49,537 bases of DNA from a virus: IMG/VR virus record IMGVR_UViG_3300020156_000037, positions 1 through 49,537 of that record; one strand, 5' to 3'. Below, piece by piece: positions 1-6,682 of this stretch; positions within the stretch are counted from its first letter, which is position 1; each line of letters begins with the position of its first letter. The position numbers were made by a program, and so were the translations under genes. The notes below the pieces were generated by a model that was not told the DNA's origin, made no database searches, and saw nothing but the letters and a program-made list of their open reading frames with translations.

Positions 1-455
1 ACTAATTCAACTCCAGGAATAGTTCCACCATCTTTCAATTGCTGCAATATTGTTTTTTTATCCGGTTCGGCTGGTTTGGTTATCAAATAATCACTTGGAA
101 TCAATTTGATGTCGGTAATATTAACGCTGGCCGGTGATTTGCAAAACTTTACTGAAACAACACCATCAACCTTTTGGATGCAAACCTTTTTCAGCTCGTT
201 TGCAATATAATCTTTTATATATTCATACTTGTTTTCGAGTGCGTGTCTTTTGGCTTTTAAGCGATTCTCTTCGGTTTTAAAGGCATTTATATCTCCATCA
301 ATATTTTTAAGCATTTTGGCCATTTCTTGGGTTTTTGATATTATTCCTTCTTCCACTTGGTGAAGCGCCTTTACTACCTCATCCTGCGGAATAGTTTCAT
401 CATCAATTAATTCTAAAAGGTTTTTATAATTTTGAGTTAATTCATATAAACGCAT
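1..455 (-). CDS. Gp157-family phage protein, partial (runs off left edge)
   Basis: The reading frame is open to the left edge of the window, so the C-terminus is missing. The product begins MRLYELTQNYKNLLEL and has a long coiled-coil middle. It matches the complete Gp157-like protein at 40929-41414 along its length (shared MAKxLKNID, KKxxIxKxDGVV and SPASVN/APASVN-type blocks). The family (Siphovirus Gp157) is known from phage early regions; its function is poorly defined. The ATG at 455 has GAAAGGA 8 bases upstream; an ATG at 461 is too close to it. Because the main phage has its own copy, this gene marks 1-3090 as the early region of a second, related phage. Confidence 0.85.
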   Translation of the reverse strand, partial: MRLYELTQNYKNLLELIDDETIPQDEVVKALHQVEEGIISKTQEMAKMLKNIDGDINAFKTEENRLKAKRHALENKYEYIKDYIANELKKVCIQKVDGVVSVKFCKSPASVNITDIKLIPSDYLITKPAEPDKKTILQQLKDGGTIPGVEL

Positions 456-479
456 AGCCATATTCCTTTCAATAAAAAA

Positions 480-650
480 TTAGACCATTAAAGAAATCTT
501 TAGTTGGTGCCCTTTTAGCAATTCAATTCCTAAATTTTTTAAAAATGTCGGTGTAACTGAACCAATAATTTTACCTTGGCCATTTAAAATCCAAACAGTT
601 GCAATACTTTCATCTTGGTCGAGTTCGATGGTTAAATGATGGATTTTCAC
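480..650 (-). CDS. Small hypothetical phage protein (56 aa)
   Basis: GTG start with a GGAGG site 7 bases upstream. The product starts MKIHHLTIELDQDESIATVW and looks like a small mixed alpha/beta protein with alternating hydrophobic residues. It lies 19 bp upstream of the Gp157 gene in the same direction, so the two are probably co-transcribed. Family not recognised. Confidence 0.6.
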   Translation of the reverse strand: MKIHHLTIELDQDESIATVWILNGQGKIIGSVTPTFLKNLGIELLKGHQLKISLMV

Positions 651-730
651 TTTATACCTCCAGTAATAGTTTGGACCAATTAAAACATTCAGTAATAATC
701 ATTCGTTTTATTTAACTATAAAGCTAATAA

Positions 731-868
731 TTATTTATCTTCTTCCGTAATTAACCTATAGATCAATTCAACTAGCGGCCTATGATTTACAACTGTTTTA
801 ACATCTTTTGATGTGGTAGAAATCACCTTTCCGGTTTTTCGGTCACATGTTATCGTATATTGTTTCAT
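731..868 (-). CDS. Small early phage protein with DRKTGK motif (45 aa)
   Basis: ATG start with AAGGAGA upstream. It contains CDRKTGKVIS near the N-terminus and an NHRPLVELIYRL block. The 56-aa protein at 46925-47095 has the same pattern (DRKTGKIIS, then NHAPLANYLLDR) and the same position directly after a Cro-like gene. The start overlaps the stop of the Cro-like gene by one base (TAATG). This supports a small conserved family next to phage Cro genes; function unknown. Confidence 0.65.
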   Translation of the reverse strand: MKQYTITCDRKTGKVISTTSKDVKTVVNHRPLVELIYRLITEEDK

Positions 869-1092
869 TAAATCTCCTTTGTGTGTTGTTTTGTGACCCA
901 TTTTGACAAAAAAATTGCGAAATCAATATCTAAAACTTCACATATTTTATATAACGTCTGTGCATGCGGGTTCTTTGAAATTCCTTTTTCGATTCTTCGA
1001 TATACCTCATAACTTATACCTGCTAAAGTAGCAACCTCATTTATTGTTAATCCTTTTTTCACCCTGGCACAAATCAATTCATCAATCAACAT
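868..1092 (-). CDS. Cro-like XRE-family regulator (left phage)
   Basis: 74-aa protein with a helix-turn-helix of the XRE/Cro type: helices around GLTINEVATLAG and SYEVYRRIEKG, followed by ALTLYKICEVLDID-like packing. It is the first gene of the leftward early operon and is transcribed divergently from the CI-like gene at 1272. Three TTTCAC operators lie between them. By position it should be the lytic-side regulator. It is too short to hold any domain beyond the DNA-binding fold. Confidence 0.8.
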   Translation of the reverse strand: MLIDELICARVKKGLTINEVATLAGISYEVYRRIEKGISKNPHAQTLYKICEVLDIDFAIFLSKWVTKQHTKEI

Positions 1093-1120
1093 TTCACCTC
1101 ATCTAACTGCGTTTTTATTG

Positions 1121-1190
1121 TTTCACGTGTTAATATTACACCGTTATGTACTTTCACACAACATTTAACTATAAAATTTAACTTGTGAAA
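1121..1190. promoter_or_regulatory. Three operator sites between divergent Cro-like and CI-like genes (left phage)
   Basis: Three copies of a 12-base motif with consensus TTTCAC-N2-GTTA: TTTCACGTGTTA at 1121-1132, TTTCACACAACA at 1152-1163, and TTTCACAAGTTA on the minus strand at 1179-1190. The arrangement resembles the three-operator control region of lambdoid phages. A candidate leftward promoter (TTGTGT, 17 bases, TAATAT; 1133-1161) overlaps the first two sites. These sites differ from the operators of the main phage at 47369-47445, so the two phages probably have different immunity. Confidence 0.6.
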
Positions 1191-1218
1191 CCATTGGTGC
1201 TATTTTGAAATATTAATG

Positions 1219-1247
1219 TTGTAATTTGGAGTATTTTACTGTAGAAT
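1219..1247 (+). promoter_or_regulatory. Predicted promoter for CI-like repressor and integrase (left phage)
   Basis: TTGTAA at 1219-1224, a 17-base spacer and TAGAAT at 1242-1247, followed by the ribosome site AAAGAGG and the repressor start at 1272. It would drive the repressor-integrase pair. Confidence 0.45.
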
Positions 1248-1271
1248 AACCTATGGAAAGAGGTGTTACCA

Positions 1272-1610
1272 ATGCGAACAGGTGATAAAATCAAGATGTT
1301 AAGAGAGGAAAATCATTGGACCCAAGGAGAACTAGCCAAAAAGTTGGAGCTTTCTCGCTCTTGTGTAGCAAACTGGGAAGTACACAGGACAAGTCCTGGA
1401 AATGATGAGCTTTTAAAACTGTCTGCTTGTTTCGGTGTATCAATTGATGAAATTTTAGGAAATAAAATTCCACCAAAAGAAGAATATATTTCCGTTTCCA
1501 AAAGACATCTAGACTTAAATTTTAAAATTGCACAGTTATCTGGTGAAGATTTGGATTTCGTTGAAAAAGCCATCGATATGGCATTAGAAAGGAAGAATAA
1601 GCCATCATGA
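1272..1610 (+). CDS. CI-like XRE-family repressor (left phage, 112 aa)
   Basis: Starts MRTGDKIKMLREENHWTQ. The XRE helix-turn-helix (WTQGELAKKLELSRSCVANWE) occupies roughly residues 17-40. The protein is too short for a LexA-type self-cleaving peptidase domain, so derepression by RecA-stimulated self-cleavage is unlikely; this is inference. ATG 1272 is preferred over the in-frame GTG at 1263 because AAAGAGG lies 8 bases upstream of it. The stop overlaps the integrase start (ATGA), indicating translational coupling. Confidence 0.8.
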   Translation: MRTGDKIKMLREENHWTQGELAKKLELSRSCVANWEVHRTSPGNDELLKLSACFGVSIDEILGNKIPPKEEYISVSKRHLDLNFKIAQLSGEDLDFVEKAIDMALERKNKPS

Positions 1611-3190
1611 CAAAGGCTGTAGCCTACGCCCGTTATTCATCAGATAATCAAACCGATAACAGCATCGCCGCCCAATTAAGGGCAATAAGAGATTATGCCG
1701 CTAAAAACGGCATTTTTATTACTCGGGAATATATCGATGAAGCTAAAAGTGCCACGACCGATGACCGTCCCGATTTTCTACAAATGTTCACCGACATTGC
1801 GAAAGGCTTAGAAACTGATTATTTATTAATCCATAAACTGGACCGATTTGCCCGTAATCGTTATGATTCTGCAATGTATAGGCGGAAGCTAACTCAGAAT
1901 GGTATTAAATTAATAGCTGTCGACCAACCGCTTGGCGATTCACCCGAGGATAAGCTTCTGGAAGGCCTTTTGGAATCGATGAATGAATTTTATAGTTTGA
2001 ATCTCGCGCGGGAAGTTATGAAGGGCATGAAAGAGAACGCTTTGGCCGGTAAGCATACCGGTGGCAAACCGCCATTAGGGTATGATGTGGACCCATCAAC
2101 CAAAAAATTAGTAATTAATGAACATGAATCAAAAGCGGTAAAAATGATTTTTGAAATGTACATTGCCGGTAAAACTTACTCAGCTATAATTAATCGAATA
2201 AATTCTCTGTTTTATAAAACAAAAGAAAACCGACCCTTCTCTAATACTTCTTTACATTCCATTTTAACCAATGAAAAATATACTGGGACCTATATCTTTA
2301 ATCGTTCCGCTCCAGCTATTAATGGCAAACGAAATAATCATAGTAGCAAATCCGACGACCTCATCATCAGAATCCCCGACTCCTTACCTGTAATAATCAC
2401 CAAGGAAGATTTCGCAATGGTTAAAAAAATTATGGAAAGAAGAAAAAAACAAACCGGTGCTAATCAAGCAAAAGAAACATATCTTTTAACCGGATTAATT
2501 AAATGTGGAAAATGCGGCGCTCCGATGATAGGCAACCGAAAATCAGCCGGTCGAAACAAAACCATTTACCATTCTTACGACTGCAATAATCGGAAAAGAT
2601 TTAAAACTTGTGACGCAAAGTCTGTTAATAAGGAATATGTCGAAAAAATGGTAATTGATAATCTAATGAGTAAGGTGTTTTCTGATCGAGGAATAGTAAC
2701 TTTAACCAACCAATTAAACAAAATTAGAGAAGAAAAATTCAAACAGCAAGCCGATGAATTTAATACTCTAAAAAAAGAATTGGAAGAAATCGAGAACCAA
2801 ATTAAAAACGCTGTAAAGGCAATTATGGCCGGTTTAGATTTGGTGGCTTTAAGGGATGAATTAAGCGAAGCGGAAAAAAAGAAGGTAATCCTAACCCAAA
2901 CTTTAAAAAGTATAGTTAAAAGCGAATTGGCGCCTATCACCAAGGACTTTGTAAAGTCAAAGGTTTCAAAAGATAAAAAAACCATTTCAGAAGGTACTCT
3001 AGAGGAAATAAAAAATGTAGTGCAATCCTATGTAACCGAAGTCCTTGTAAACCCCGACAACATTGACACTACATTAGTTTGTGACTTTGATGGTGGAGGC
3101 GGGGCGCATACTTTCAAATCCAAACTAGATTATCGCATTTTACGCAACCAAAGCCGACCTTCTGAATATAAGAAAACCCTTGTCATATGA
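1607..3190 (+). CDS. int: Large serine recombinase / phage integrase (left phage)
   Basis: 527 aa. The N-terminal resolvase domain begins AVAYARYSSDNQ with the likely catalytic Ser at residue 11. Further features are a DRPDF block, HKLDRFARNRYDS, a Recombinase domain (GKPPLGYD...), a zinc ribbon with CGKCG and a later paired Cys region, and a long coiled coil before the C-terminus. This is the usual order in large serine integrases, which join attP and attB and need a directionality factor for excision. About half of the residues match the integrase at 47921-49510 by eye, but the last 33 codons are identical at base level (from 3091). The gene ends inside a palindromic terminator shared with the convergent gene at 3183. 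Confidence 0.92.
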   Translation: MTKAVAYARYSSDNQTDNSIAAQLRAIRDYAAKNGIFITREYIDEAKSATTDDRPDFLQMFTDIAKGLETDYLLIHKLDRFARNRYDSAMYRRKLTQNGIKLIAVDQPLGDSPEDKLLEGLLESMNEFYSLNLAREVMKGMKENALAGKHTGGKPPLGYDVDPSTKKLVINEHESKAVKMIFEMYIAGKTYSAIINRINSLFYKTKENRPFSNTSLHSILTNEKYTGTYIFNRSAPAINGKRNNHSSKSDDLIIRIPDSLPVIITKEDFAMVKKIMERRKKQTGANQAKETYLLTGLIKCGKCGAPMIGNRKSAGRNKTIYHSYDCNNRKRFKTCDAKSVNKEYVEKMVIDNLMSKVFSDRGIVTLTNQLNKIREEKFKQQADEFNTLKKELEEIENQIKNAVKAIMAGLDLVALRDELSEAEKKKVILTQTLKSIVKSELAPITKDFVKSKVSKDKKTISEGTLEEIKNVVQSYVTEVLVNPDNIDTTLVCDFDGGGGAHTFKSKLDYRILRNQSRPSEYKKTLVI

Positions 3191-3217
3191 CAAGGGCCTT
3201 TTTATTTAAATCGTTTT
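3091..3217. repeat. 127-bp perfect direct repeat, copy 1 (integrase 3' end, candidate att region)
   Basis: Identical to 49411-49537. Identity starts sharply: bases 3090 and 49410 differ, and upstream the two integrase genes diverge. It includes the last 33 codons of the integrase, its stop, and the terminator palindrome. Because the second copy stops at the last base of the window, 127 bp is only a minimum length. It is a candidate attL or site of recombination between related phages. Confidence 0.9.
3177..3204. terminator. Bidirectional terminator between convergent integrase and 3183-3380 gene
   Basis: A perfect 20-base palindrome (3177-3196, CCCTTGTCAT and its reverse complement) is followed by CCTTTTTA on the plus strand and by a GGGTTTTCTT tract on the minus strand. 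The stop codons of both convergent genes lie inside the palindrome, so both proteins end in LVI. Confidence 0.8.
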
Positions 3218-3380
3218 CGATTGTTTCTAATAATTCGGGGAAATTTCTAATCTCGTTTGACACCAAAGCATTCAATTGTTTTCCAGTACGGTGACATACA
3301 ACTTCATTACTTTGTAAATAATCGCAAAAGATAAATTTAACCCCCGCTTTGGCAGGCGTTTCTTCTGCTAATATCATCAT
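3183..3380 (-). CDS. Small hypothetical phage protein (65 aa)
   Basis: Starts MMILAEETPAKAGVKFIFCD after AGGGGGAAG. It contains a VVCHRTGKQLN segment and an acidic helix near the C-terminus. It overlaps the 3' end of the integrase by 8 bases on the opposite strand. It is the last leftward gene of the phage unit and sits at the junction that would be formed on circularisation, where excisionase-type proteins are often found; no family is recognised and no helix-turn-helix is evident. Confidence 0.55.
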   Translation of the reverse strand: MMILAEETPAKAGVKFIFCDYLQSNEVVCHRTGKQLNALVSNEIRNFPELLETIENDLNKKALVI

Positions 3381-3442
3381 ATAAAACTTCCCCCTAAAAA
3401 ATTTTTATTCTGTTTTTTATATAATTTTATCCGAAAATTTTA

Positions 3443-3471
3443 TTGACATTTACTAGTAATTACGGTAAACT
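3443..3471 (+). promoter_or_regulatory. Rightward promoter facing the left-end operon
   Basis: Perfect -35 TTGACA at 3443-3448, a 17-base spacer, and TAAACT at 3466-3471. No convincing gene with a ribosome site follows on the plus strand. It would make an RNA that includes the strong hairpin at 3509-3549 and is antisense to leftward transcripts. Confidence 0.5.
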
Positions 3472-3550
3472 AATCACACTTTGGATCTTTTCCAAGGTGT
3501 TTTAGTGGTGGAAGAAGCCTCCGACCCCAACAAAGCCGTGCTTCTTCCAT
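3470..3550 (-). CDS. Possible 26-aa peptide (weak call)
   Basis: ATG at 3550 has GGGGAGGA 7 bases upstream. The frame reads MEEARLCWGRRLLPPLKHLG and stops at 3470. The coding frame lies inside a 10-bp-stem hairpin and opposite the plus-strand promoter transcript. The strong ribosome site is the only evidence; the segment may instead be a structured regulatory RNA. Confidence 0.25.
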   Translation of the reverse strand: MEEARLCWGRRLLPPLKHLGKDPKCD

Positions 3551-3710
3551 TATCATTCCTCCCCTTTTTACGGCTTGAAATGCTACTTTCTAATCCTCCT
3601 TTCGTAACTGTTTTGTTACATATGCTATTAATTCTTTGTTTACCTTCCATTTCCTTCCAGTTCAAAGAAAAAATTGGGAAACTTTTAACAATGTGACATA
3701 ATCCGGCAAC

Positions 3711-3738
3711 AATAAAAAAAGCCCCGTTAAGGGGTTTG
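3711..3738 (-). terminator. Rho-independent terminator of the left-end operon
   Basis: On the minus strand a CCCC/GGGG stem with a 5-base loop is followed by seven T residues. It lies directly after the gene ending at 3742. Confidence 0.8.
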
Positions 3739-3741
3739 GTT

Positions 3742-3963
3742 TCACCACGCGCCGCCATCATATTTAAACCCGAAAACGGTATCAACGAGATAACCTTGAT
3801 CTACGCCGCCATATTTATTCATAGCTTGATCCCCGTTTTCATCAACCTTCATTACGGCAAATGATTCCCCGACAAACAGCCATAATGTGTCCGGCCAATT
3901 TTCTGCAACTTTCTTTAATGCAGCGATTGCCTTCCTTTCCTCTTTTGTGAGTGGTTGTAACAT
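3742..3963 (-). CDS. Hypothetical phage protein (73 aa)
   Basis: Starts MLQPLTKEERKAIAALKKVAENWPDTLWLF. An N-terminal helix is followed by a beta-rich part (SFAVMKVDENGD). ATG 3963 is chosen because AAGGAGG lies 6 bases upstream; a longer frame to 4020 overlaps the previous gene. Last gene of the P4.8 operon, immediately before the terminator. It resembles small phage proteins of unknown function that carry a WPxTLWLF motif. Confidence 0.65.
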   Translation of the reverse strand: MLQPLTKEERKAIAALKKVAENWPDTLWLFVGESFAVMKVDENGDQAMNKYGGVDQGYLVDTVFGFKYDGGAW

Positions 3964-3964
3964 T

Positions 3965-4138
3965 TCAATCCTCCTTCGCATCTTCAAGGGGACAATCGGG
4001 ATTAACGATTGATAAATCATTCAATTCCATTCCTTCTATAGCTTGGTGTCCGCATCTATTAATTTTGCCATATCCCATTAAAAATGACTCATAGCGTAAC
4101 GGACAATTCCCGCAACAATCAACTTTAATTTGTTTCAT
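3965..4138 (-). CDS. Small Cys-rich phage protein, DCCGNCP family (57 aa)
   Basis: Starts MKQIKVDCCGNCPLRYES and ends with DCPLEDAKED. Cys residues at both ends and a CGH segment suggest metal binding. It is a paralogue of 5498-5650 (same first 13 residues and the same CPLED ending). Its ATGA start overlaps the stop of the gene at 4135-4281. Proteins with this pattern are common in phage early regions; function unknown. Confidence 0.7.
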   Translation of the reverse strand: MKQIKVDCCGNCPLRYESFLMGYGKINRCGHQAIEGMELNDLSIVNPDCPLEDAKED

Positions 4139-4281
4139 TTTGGCTCCTTTACATCTTTCTTCAATCTATCCATCATTTTTACATAACCACATTCAGAACA
4201 TTCTGCCCGACGCGGGCATTTGTTTTTGCAGTAAATCGATAGTAAATTATCAATTCTGTCAAAATCTTTTGAGGTCATCAT
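4135..4281 (-). CDS. Small Cys-rich hypothetical protein (48 aa)
   Basis: Starts MMTSKDFDRIDNLLSIYC. Four Cys residues in CKNKCPRRAECSEC could bind one zinc ion. GGAGGAAAA lies before the start. It overlaps both neighbours by four bases (ATGA), so it is clearly part of the translated operon. Confidence 0.65.
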   Translation of the reverse strand: MMTSKDFDRIDNLLSIYCKNKCPRRAECSECGYVKMMDRLKKDVKEPK

Positions 4282-4448
4282 TTTTCCTCCTTTGATTTGA
4301 AGTAGAGGTCTAGGGCTTCACGAATTTGTTCATCTTGCCCCTTTAAGGTTAATCGTCTATGCTTTTCAATCTGTTCCTTTTGTCGTTTCCAAATCCTCGC
4401 TGTAATCTTGGTTAAGTCATCATCGTTGAATAGTTTTTTTCGTGGCAT
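4278..4448 (-). CDS. Ribbon-helix-helix-like DNA-binding protein (56 aa)
   Basis: The segment ITARIWKRQKEQIEKH followed by IREALDLYF has the pattern of the Arc/CopG fold: a strand with alternating residues, then two helices. GGAGG precedes the ATG. It lies second in the P4.8 operon. The promoter spacer contains direct CATACT repeats that could be its operator (inference). The neighbouring operon has an equivalent gene at 6493-6654. Confidence 0.65.
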   Translation of the reverse strand: MPRKKLFNDDDLTKITARIWKRQKEQIEKHRRLTLKGQDEQIREALDLYFKSKEEK

Positions 4449-4449
4449 A

Positions 4450-4788
4450 TTAATCCTCCAGCGTATTTATCGGTTCATCGGCAATCCATACCGTAACGGT
4501 TTTGCCTTCATATCTACTTAATATTTCTAAAACGTCGTGTGTCCCAACCTTCATTTCATCCGATTCCATTGGAGTATACTCGGAATAACCCCACCCAAAA
4601 TCATAATCCAAATCTCCAGAAAATCTTTCGTCTGCGATTGCCACAGTTACAGGATTTTTGAATTCCTTCTCTGCAACTTCCGAAAGAAAATCTTTCCCAC
4701 CAATATGAATATATCCATCCAATTCATCAAAAACCCCAACTCTGCTACTGTCGCCGGTTTCTACTAAGCCAGATAATTTTAAAATCAT
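4450..4788 (-). CDS. Hypothetical protein, first gene of the P4.8 operon (112 aa)
   Basis: Starts MILKLSGLVETGDSSRVGVF after AAAGGGGTGA. It is an acidic, beta-rich protein with repeated short strands (VTVAIADERF, VTVWIADEP). No Cys cluster, membrane segment or known motif is visible. The position directly after a strong promoter suggests high expression. Function not recognised. Confidence 0.7.
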   Translation of the reverse strand: MILKLSGLVETGDSSRVGVFDELDGYIHIGGKDFLSEVAEKEFKNPVTVAIADERFSGDLDYDFGWGYSEYTPMESDEMKVGTHDVLEILSRYEGKTVTVWIADEPINTLED

Positions 4789-4818
4789 TGCTTTTCACCC
4801 CTTTAGTGATTATACCTT

Positions 4819-4848
4819 ATTATACCATACTCAGTACATACTTTTCAA
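4819..4848 (-). promoter_or_regulatory. Leftward promoter P4.8 with CATACT repeats
   Basis: On the minus strand: TTGAAA (4843-4848), 18-base spacer, consensus TATAAT (4819-4824). The spacer contains CATACT twice with 11-base periodicity (4826-4831 and 4837-4842 in plus-strand reading), as expected for a binding site of a small dimeric repressor. Confidence 0.65.
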
Positions 4849-4852
4849 GTAA

Positions 4853-4880
4853 AAATAAAAAAGCCCCCATTAAGGGGGTT
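4853..4880 (-). terminator. Terminator of the replication-initiator operon
   Basis: A CCCCC/GGGGG stem with a 5-base loop is followed on the minus strand by a T-rich tract. It lies just after the gene ending at 4880 and just before promoter P4.8. Confidence 0.8.
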
Positions 4881-5086
4881 CATTCTTCGGCTTCTTCTCT
4901 TGTTATAACAACTTGACCTCGTTCGTTTCGTTTGGTGTTGGTTTCGGCAATGTGATAAATCTTTTCTTTGTTTATGTTGATAAATTCTTTTAACTCTAAG
5001 CAAGGTTCAACATCTTTCAACGATTCTTCGGTAGATATTATTTTACTTGGTTTTTCCCTGATCTTATCTATGTTTAATTTATCCAT
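4880..5086 (-). CDS. Hypothetical charged protein (68 aa)
   Basis: Starts MDKLNIDKIREKPSKIIS after a GAGGAGGAGG site. Highly charged and probably helical, with no hydrophobic segment. Its start overlaps the end of the 5079-5300 gene by 8 bases. Last gene before a terminator. Function not recognised. Confidence 0.6.
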   Translation of the reverse strand: MDKLNIDKIREKPSKIISTEESLKDVEPCLELKEFININKEKIYHIAETNTKRNERGQVVITREEAEE

Positions 5087-5300
5087 TCAAATCCTCCTCC
5101 TCTACTTCGTTAATATAAACTTCATGCAATTCAGCAAAATGTTTGTAAAGTCTTTCTGTCAATTCCCATTCTTCGCAAGTTTTATCAAGTTTAATGATTA
5201 ACTGTTCTATTCCATCAACATCAAGCTGATGATTTAACATAGAAACCAACACATCTAAATCAAAATCTGTTCTTAGTGTAACGGTTACTGGACTTTCCAT
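5079..5300 (-). CDS. Hypothetical acidic protein (73 aa)
   Basis: Starts MESPVTVTLRTDFDLDVLVS. Acidic and mostly helical, ending EVEEEDLNG. It has the AAGGAGGATTGAA leader that is reused three times in this block. No known motif. Confidence 0.6.
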   Translation of the reverse strand: MESPVTVTLRTDFDLDVLVSMLNHQLDVDGIEQLIIKLDKTCEEWELTERLYKHFAELHEVYINEVEEEDLNG

Positions 5301-5301
5301 T

Positions 5302-5496
5302 TCAATCCTCCTTATATTTCATCAAAAACCTTCCAGCCTTATGACCGTTAATTTCGTCCTTGGAGTAGTGTTCAATAACATCAACGGCTTTTTCAATAGT
5401 GCCTAATAGTTCCATTATTTGCATTCGAGATAACTTCGCATATTCATATGTACTGTAATACCGTTTCATATGTTCCACTTGTTTTTCCGATACCAT
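5302..5496 (-). CDS. Hypothetical helical protein (64 aa)
   Basis: Starts MVSEKQVEHMKRYYSTYEYA. Basic at the N-terminus and helical throughout. It follows the Cys-rich protein gene by 1 base and uses the same AAGGAGGATTGAA leader. Function not recognised. Confidence 0.6.
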   Translation of the reverse strand: MVSEKQVEHMKRYYSTYEYAKLSRMQIMELLGTIEKAVDVIEHYSKDEINGHKAGRFLMKYKED

Positions 5497-5497
5497 T

Positions 5498-5650
5498 TCA
5501 ATCCTCCTTCACATCTTCGAGCGGACACCAACTAGGGAAATGCTCCAGTTCAAGACCGCCGATTTTATTATCATACATTTCTGGGTGAGTACATTGTTCA
5601 TCTTCTTGGTATGGACAATTCCCGCAACAATCAACTTTGATTTGTTTCAT
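5498..5650 (-). CDS. Small Cys-rich phage protein, DCCGNCP family (50 aa)
   Basis: Starts MKQIKVDCCGNCPYQEDEQC and ends WCPLEDVKED. Cys residues in CCGNC, QCTH and WCP suggest a small zinc-binding fold. It is a paralogue of 3965-4138, so one copy may derive from duplication along with its ribosome site. It lies 15 bp after the replication-initiator gene. Confidence 0.7.
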   Translation of the reverse strand: MKQIKVDCCGNCPYQEDEQCTHPEMYDNKIGGLELEHFPSWCPLEDVKED

Positions 5651-5665
5651 TTTGGCTCCTTTGAT

Positions 5666-6496
5666 TTAATACGCCACTTCAAACATTAAATTAGTCAATA
5701 TCCCTTCAGTGGCAAAATGATTTATATTATAATCAGAATCAATATTTCTTTCAAAATGTCTATCAATCATATGTTCAAAATCATCAAAATCAAGACTCCA
5801 CTCGGAAGCTGCGTATGCCATTTCAGAGTATACCCTTTTTAGCTGATTGGGTTTGACTTTCGGATGTTCTTCCTTAAAGGTGTTTTCGTATTCCTCGAAG
5901 TAATATTTAACGGCTTTCTTTACGTCCTCATTGATATAAACAGAAGGAGAAGAAAAGGAGGAATGTTCGTTTTCGCCAGAAAATGAACCATTATCCTTAT
6001 CATTGTTTTGTATTATTGGGTTTGTATTATTAACGTTAGTATTATTAGTGCTCCCGAATGGAGTATTTAGTTTCTCCGAAAGGGAGTTCCTAGTTCCTCC
6101 CGATTGGAGATTCTTATTGAGTGGTAAGGGTTTCAATGAATTCATTTTCTTTTTTCCTGTTTTAATCAATTCGGCTAAATGAATGTCAGTGGCAGTAATT
6201 TTAAAGTATCTCTTGGCGGGTAACCCCTTGAGTTTATAATCAATTAATCCTTTGGACTTTAAATTTGAAATAGCCGTTCTTTGTGGTTTTTCTCCTAGTC
6301 CGGTACCGGATTGCAAATCGTCTTGAGTGTTGAAGAAATATCCATTTTCGTCTAATTGCCCTCTTTCAGCAAAATAATTATACCTTGAAAGCAACTCACA
6401 AAACAAAACCGCCTCATTCAAACCTATCGCATGAATTAATGCTTTATTTACTGTAATACTTCCGTCTGCTCTTAAAAGTTCCAAAATGGGATTCAT
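5666..6496 (-). CDS. Replication initiator-like protein with N-terminal winged helix
   Basis: 276 aa. Residues 1 to about 110 (NPILELLRADGSITVNKALI..., LIHAIGLNEAVLFCELLSRY, then FNTQDDLQSGTGLGEKPQRTAISNL and a basic KGLPAKRYFKI wing) match the winged-helix start of initiator/replisome-organiser proteins of Firmicutes plasmids and phages. A Ser/Asn-rich linker (about 115-175) joins a helical DnaD-like C-terminal part. It is coupled by ATGA to an RHH gene, like copy-controlled plasmid rep genes. The main phage has another DnaD-like protein at 37819, so this may be a second replication module. Family assignment by recognition only. Confidence 0.65.
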   Translation of the reverse strand: MNPILELLRADGSITVNKALIHAIGLNEAVLFCELLSRYNYFAERGQLDENGYFFNTQDDLQSGTGLGEKPQRTAISNLKSKGLIDYKLKGLPAKRYFKITATDIHLAELIKTGKKKMNSLKPLPLNKNLQSGGTRNSLSEKLNTPFGSTNNTNVNNTNPIIQNNDKDNGSFSGENEHSSFSSPSVYINEDVKKAVKYYFEEYENTFKEEHPKVKPNQLKRVYSEMAYAASEWSLDFDDFEHMIDRHFERNIDSDYNINHFATEGILTNLMFEVAY

Positions 6497-6654
6497 TGTT
6501 TGTCTTTAGCAACCTCCTTGCTAAAATACTCGTCTAAAGCTTTCCTTAAATAGTGGGATTCGCTTTCCCCGGTAGTTTTCTTCAATTCCTTTAATTTCTC
6601 GTCCTGATCTTTTCTTATTTGGTAAGTCCTTTTAACCATAGTAACGTTTTTCAC
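6493..6654 (-). CDS. Ribbon-helix-helix-like DNA-binding protein (53 aa)
   Basis: Contains TYQIRKDQDEKLKELKKTTGESESHYLRKALDEYF in sections typical of the Arc/CopG fold: strand, helix, turn, helix. The GTG at 6654 follows GGGGGTG; an ATG at 6639 is an alternative. It is the first gene after promoter P6.7 and overlaps the initiator gene by four bases. A likely role is autoregulation and control of the initiator (inference). Confidence 0.7.
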   Translation of the reverse strand: MKNVTMVKRTYQIRKDQDEKLKELKKTTGESESHYLRKALDEYFSKEVAKDKQ

Positions 6655-6682
6655 CTATTCACCCCCTTATCCTTATGCCATA

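Larger units (their letters stand above)
3381..3710. other. 330-bp region without a firm gene: promoter, hairpin and possible antisense RNA
   Basis: Holds the plus-strand promoter at 3443-3471 and an inverted repeat with 10-bp arms TGGAAGAAGC (3509-3518) and GCTTCTTCCA (3540-3549). A minus-strand ribosome site lies just beyond the hairpin. Reading frames on both strands here are short and have odd composition. An RNA-based regulator or a small antisense pair is possible but not shown. Confidence 0.4.

Noticed and set aside
2575-2985. 136-codon open frame on the minus strand inside the first integrase
   Set aside because: It lies wholly within a certain gene on the other strand, has a hydrophobic/Ser/Leu-rich composition typical of antisense to Lys/Glu-rich coiled coils, and has no ribosome site.
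3481-3696. 71-codon plus-strand frame after the promoter at 3443
   Set aside because: TTG start with no ribosome site, at about the predicted transcription start. The hydrophobic C-terminal part from an internal ATG also lacks a ribosome site. Kept only as part of the intergenic region description.
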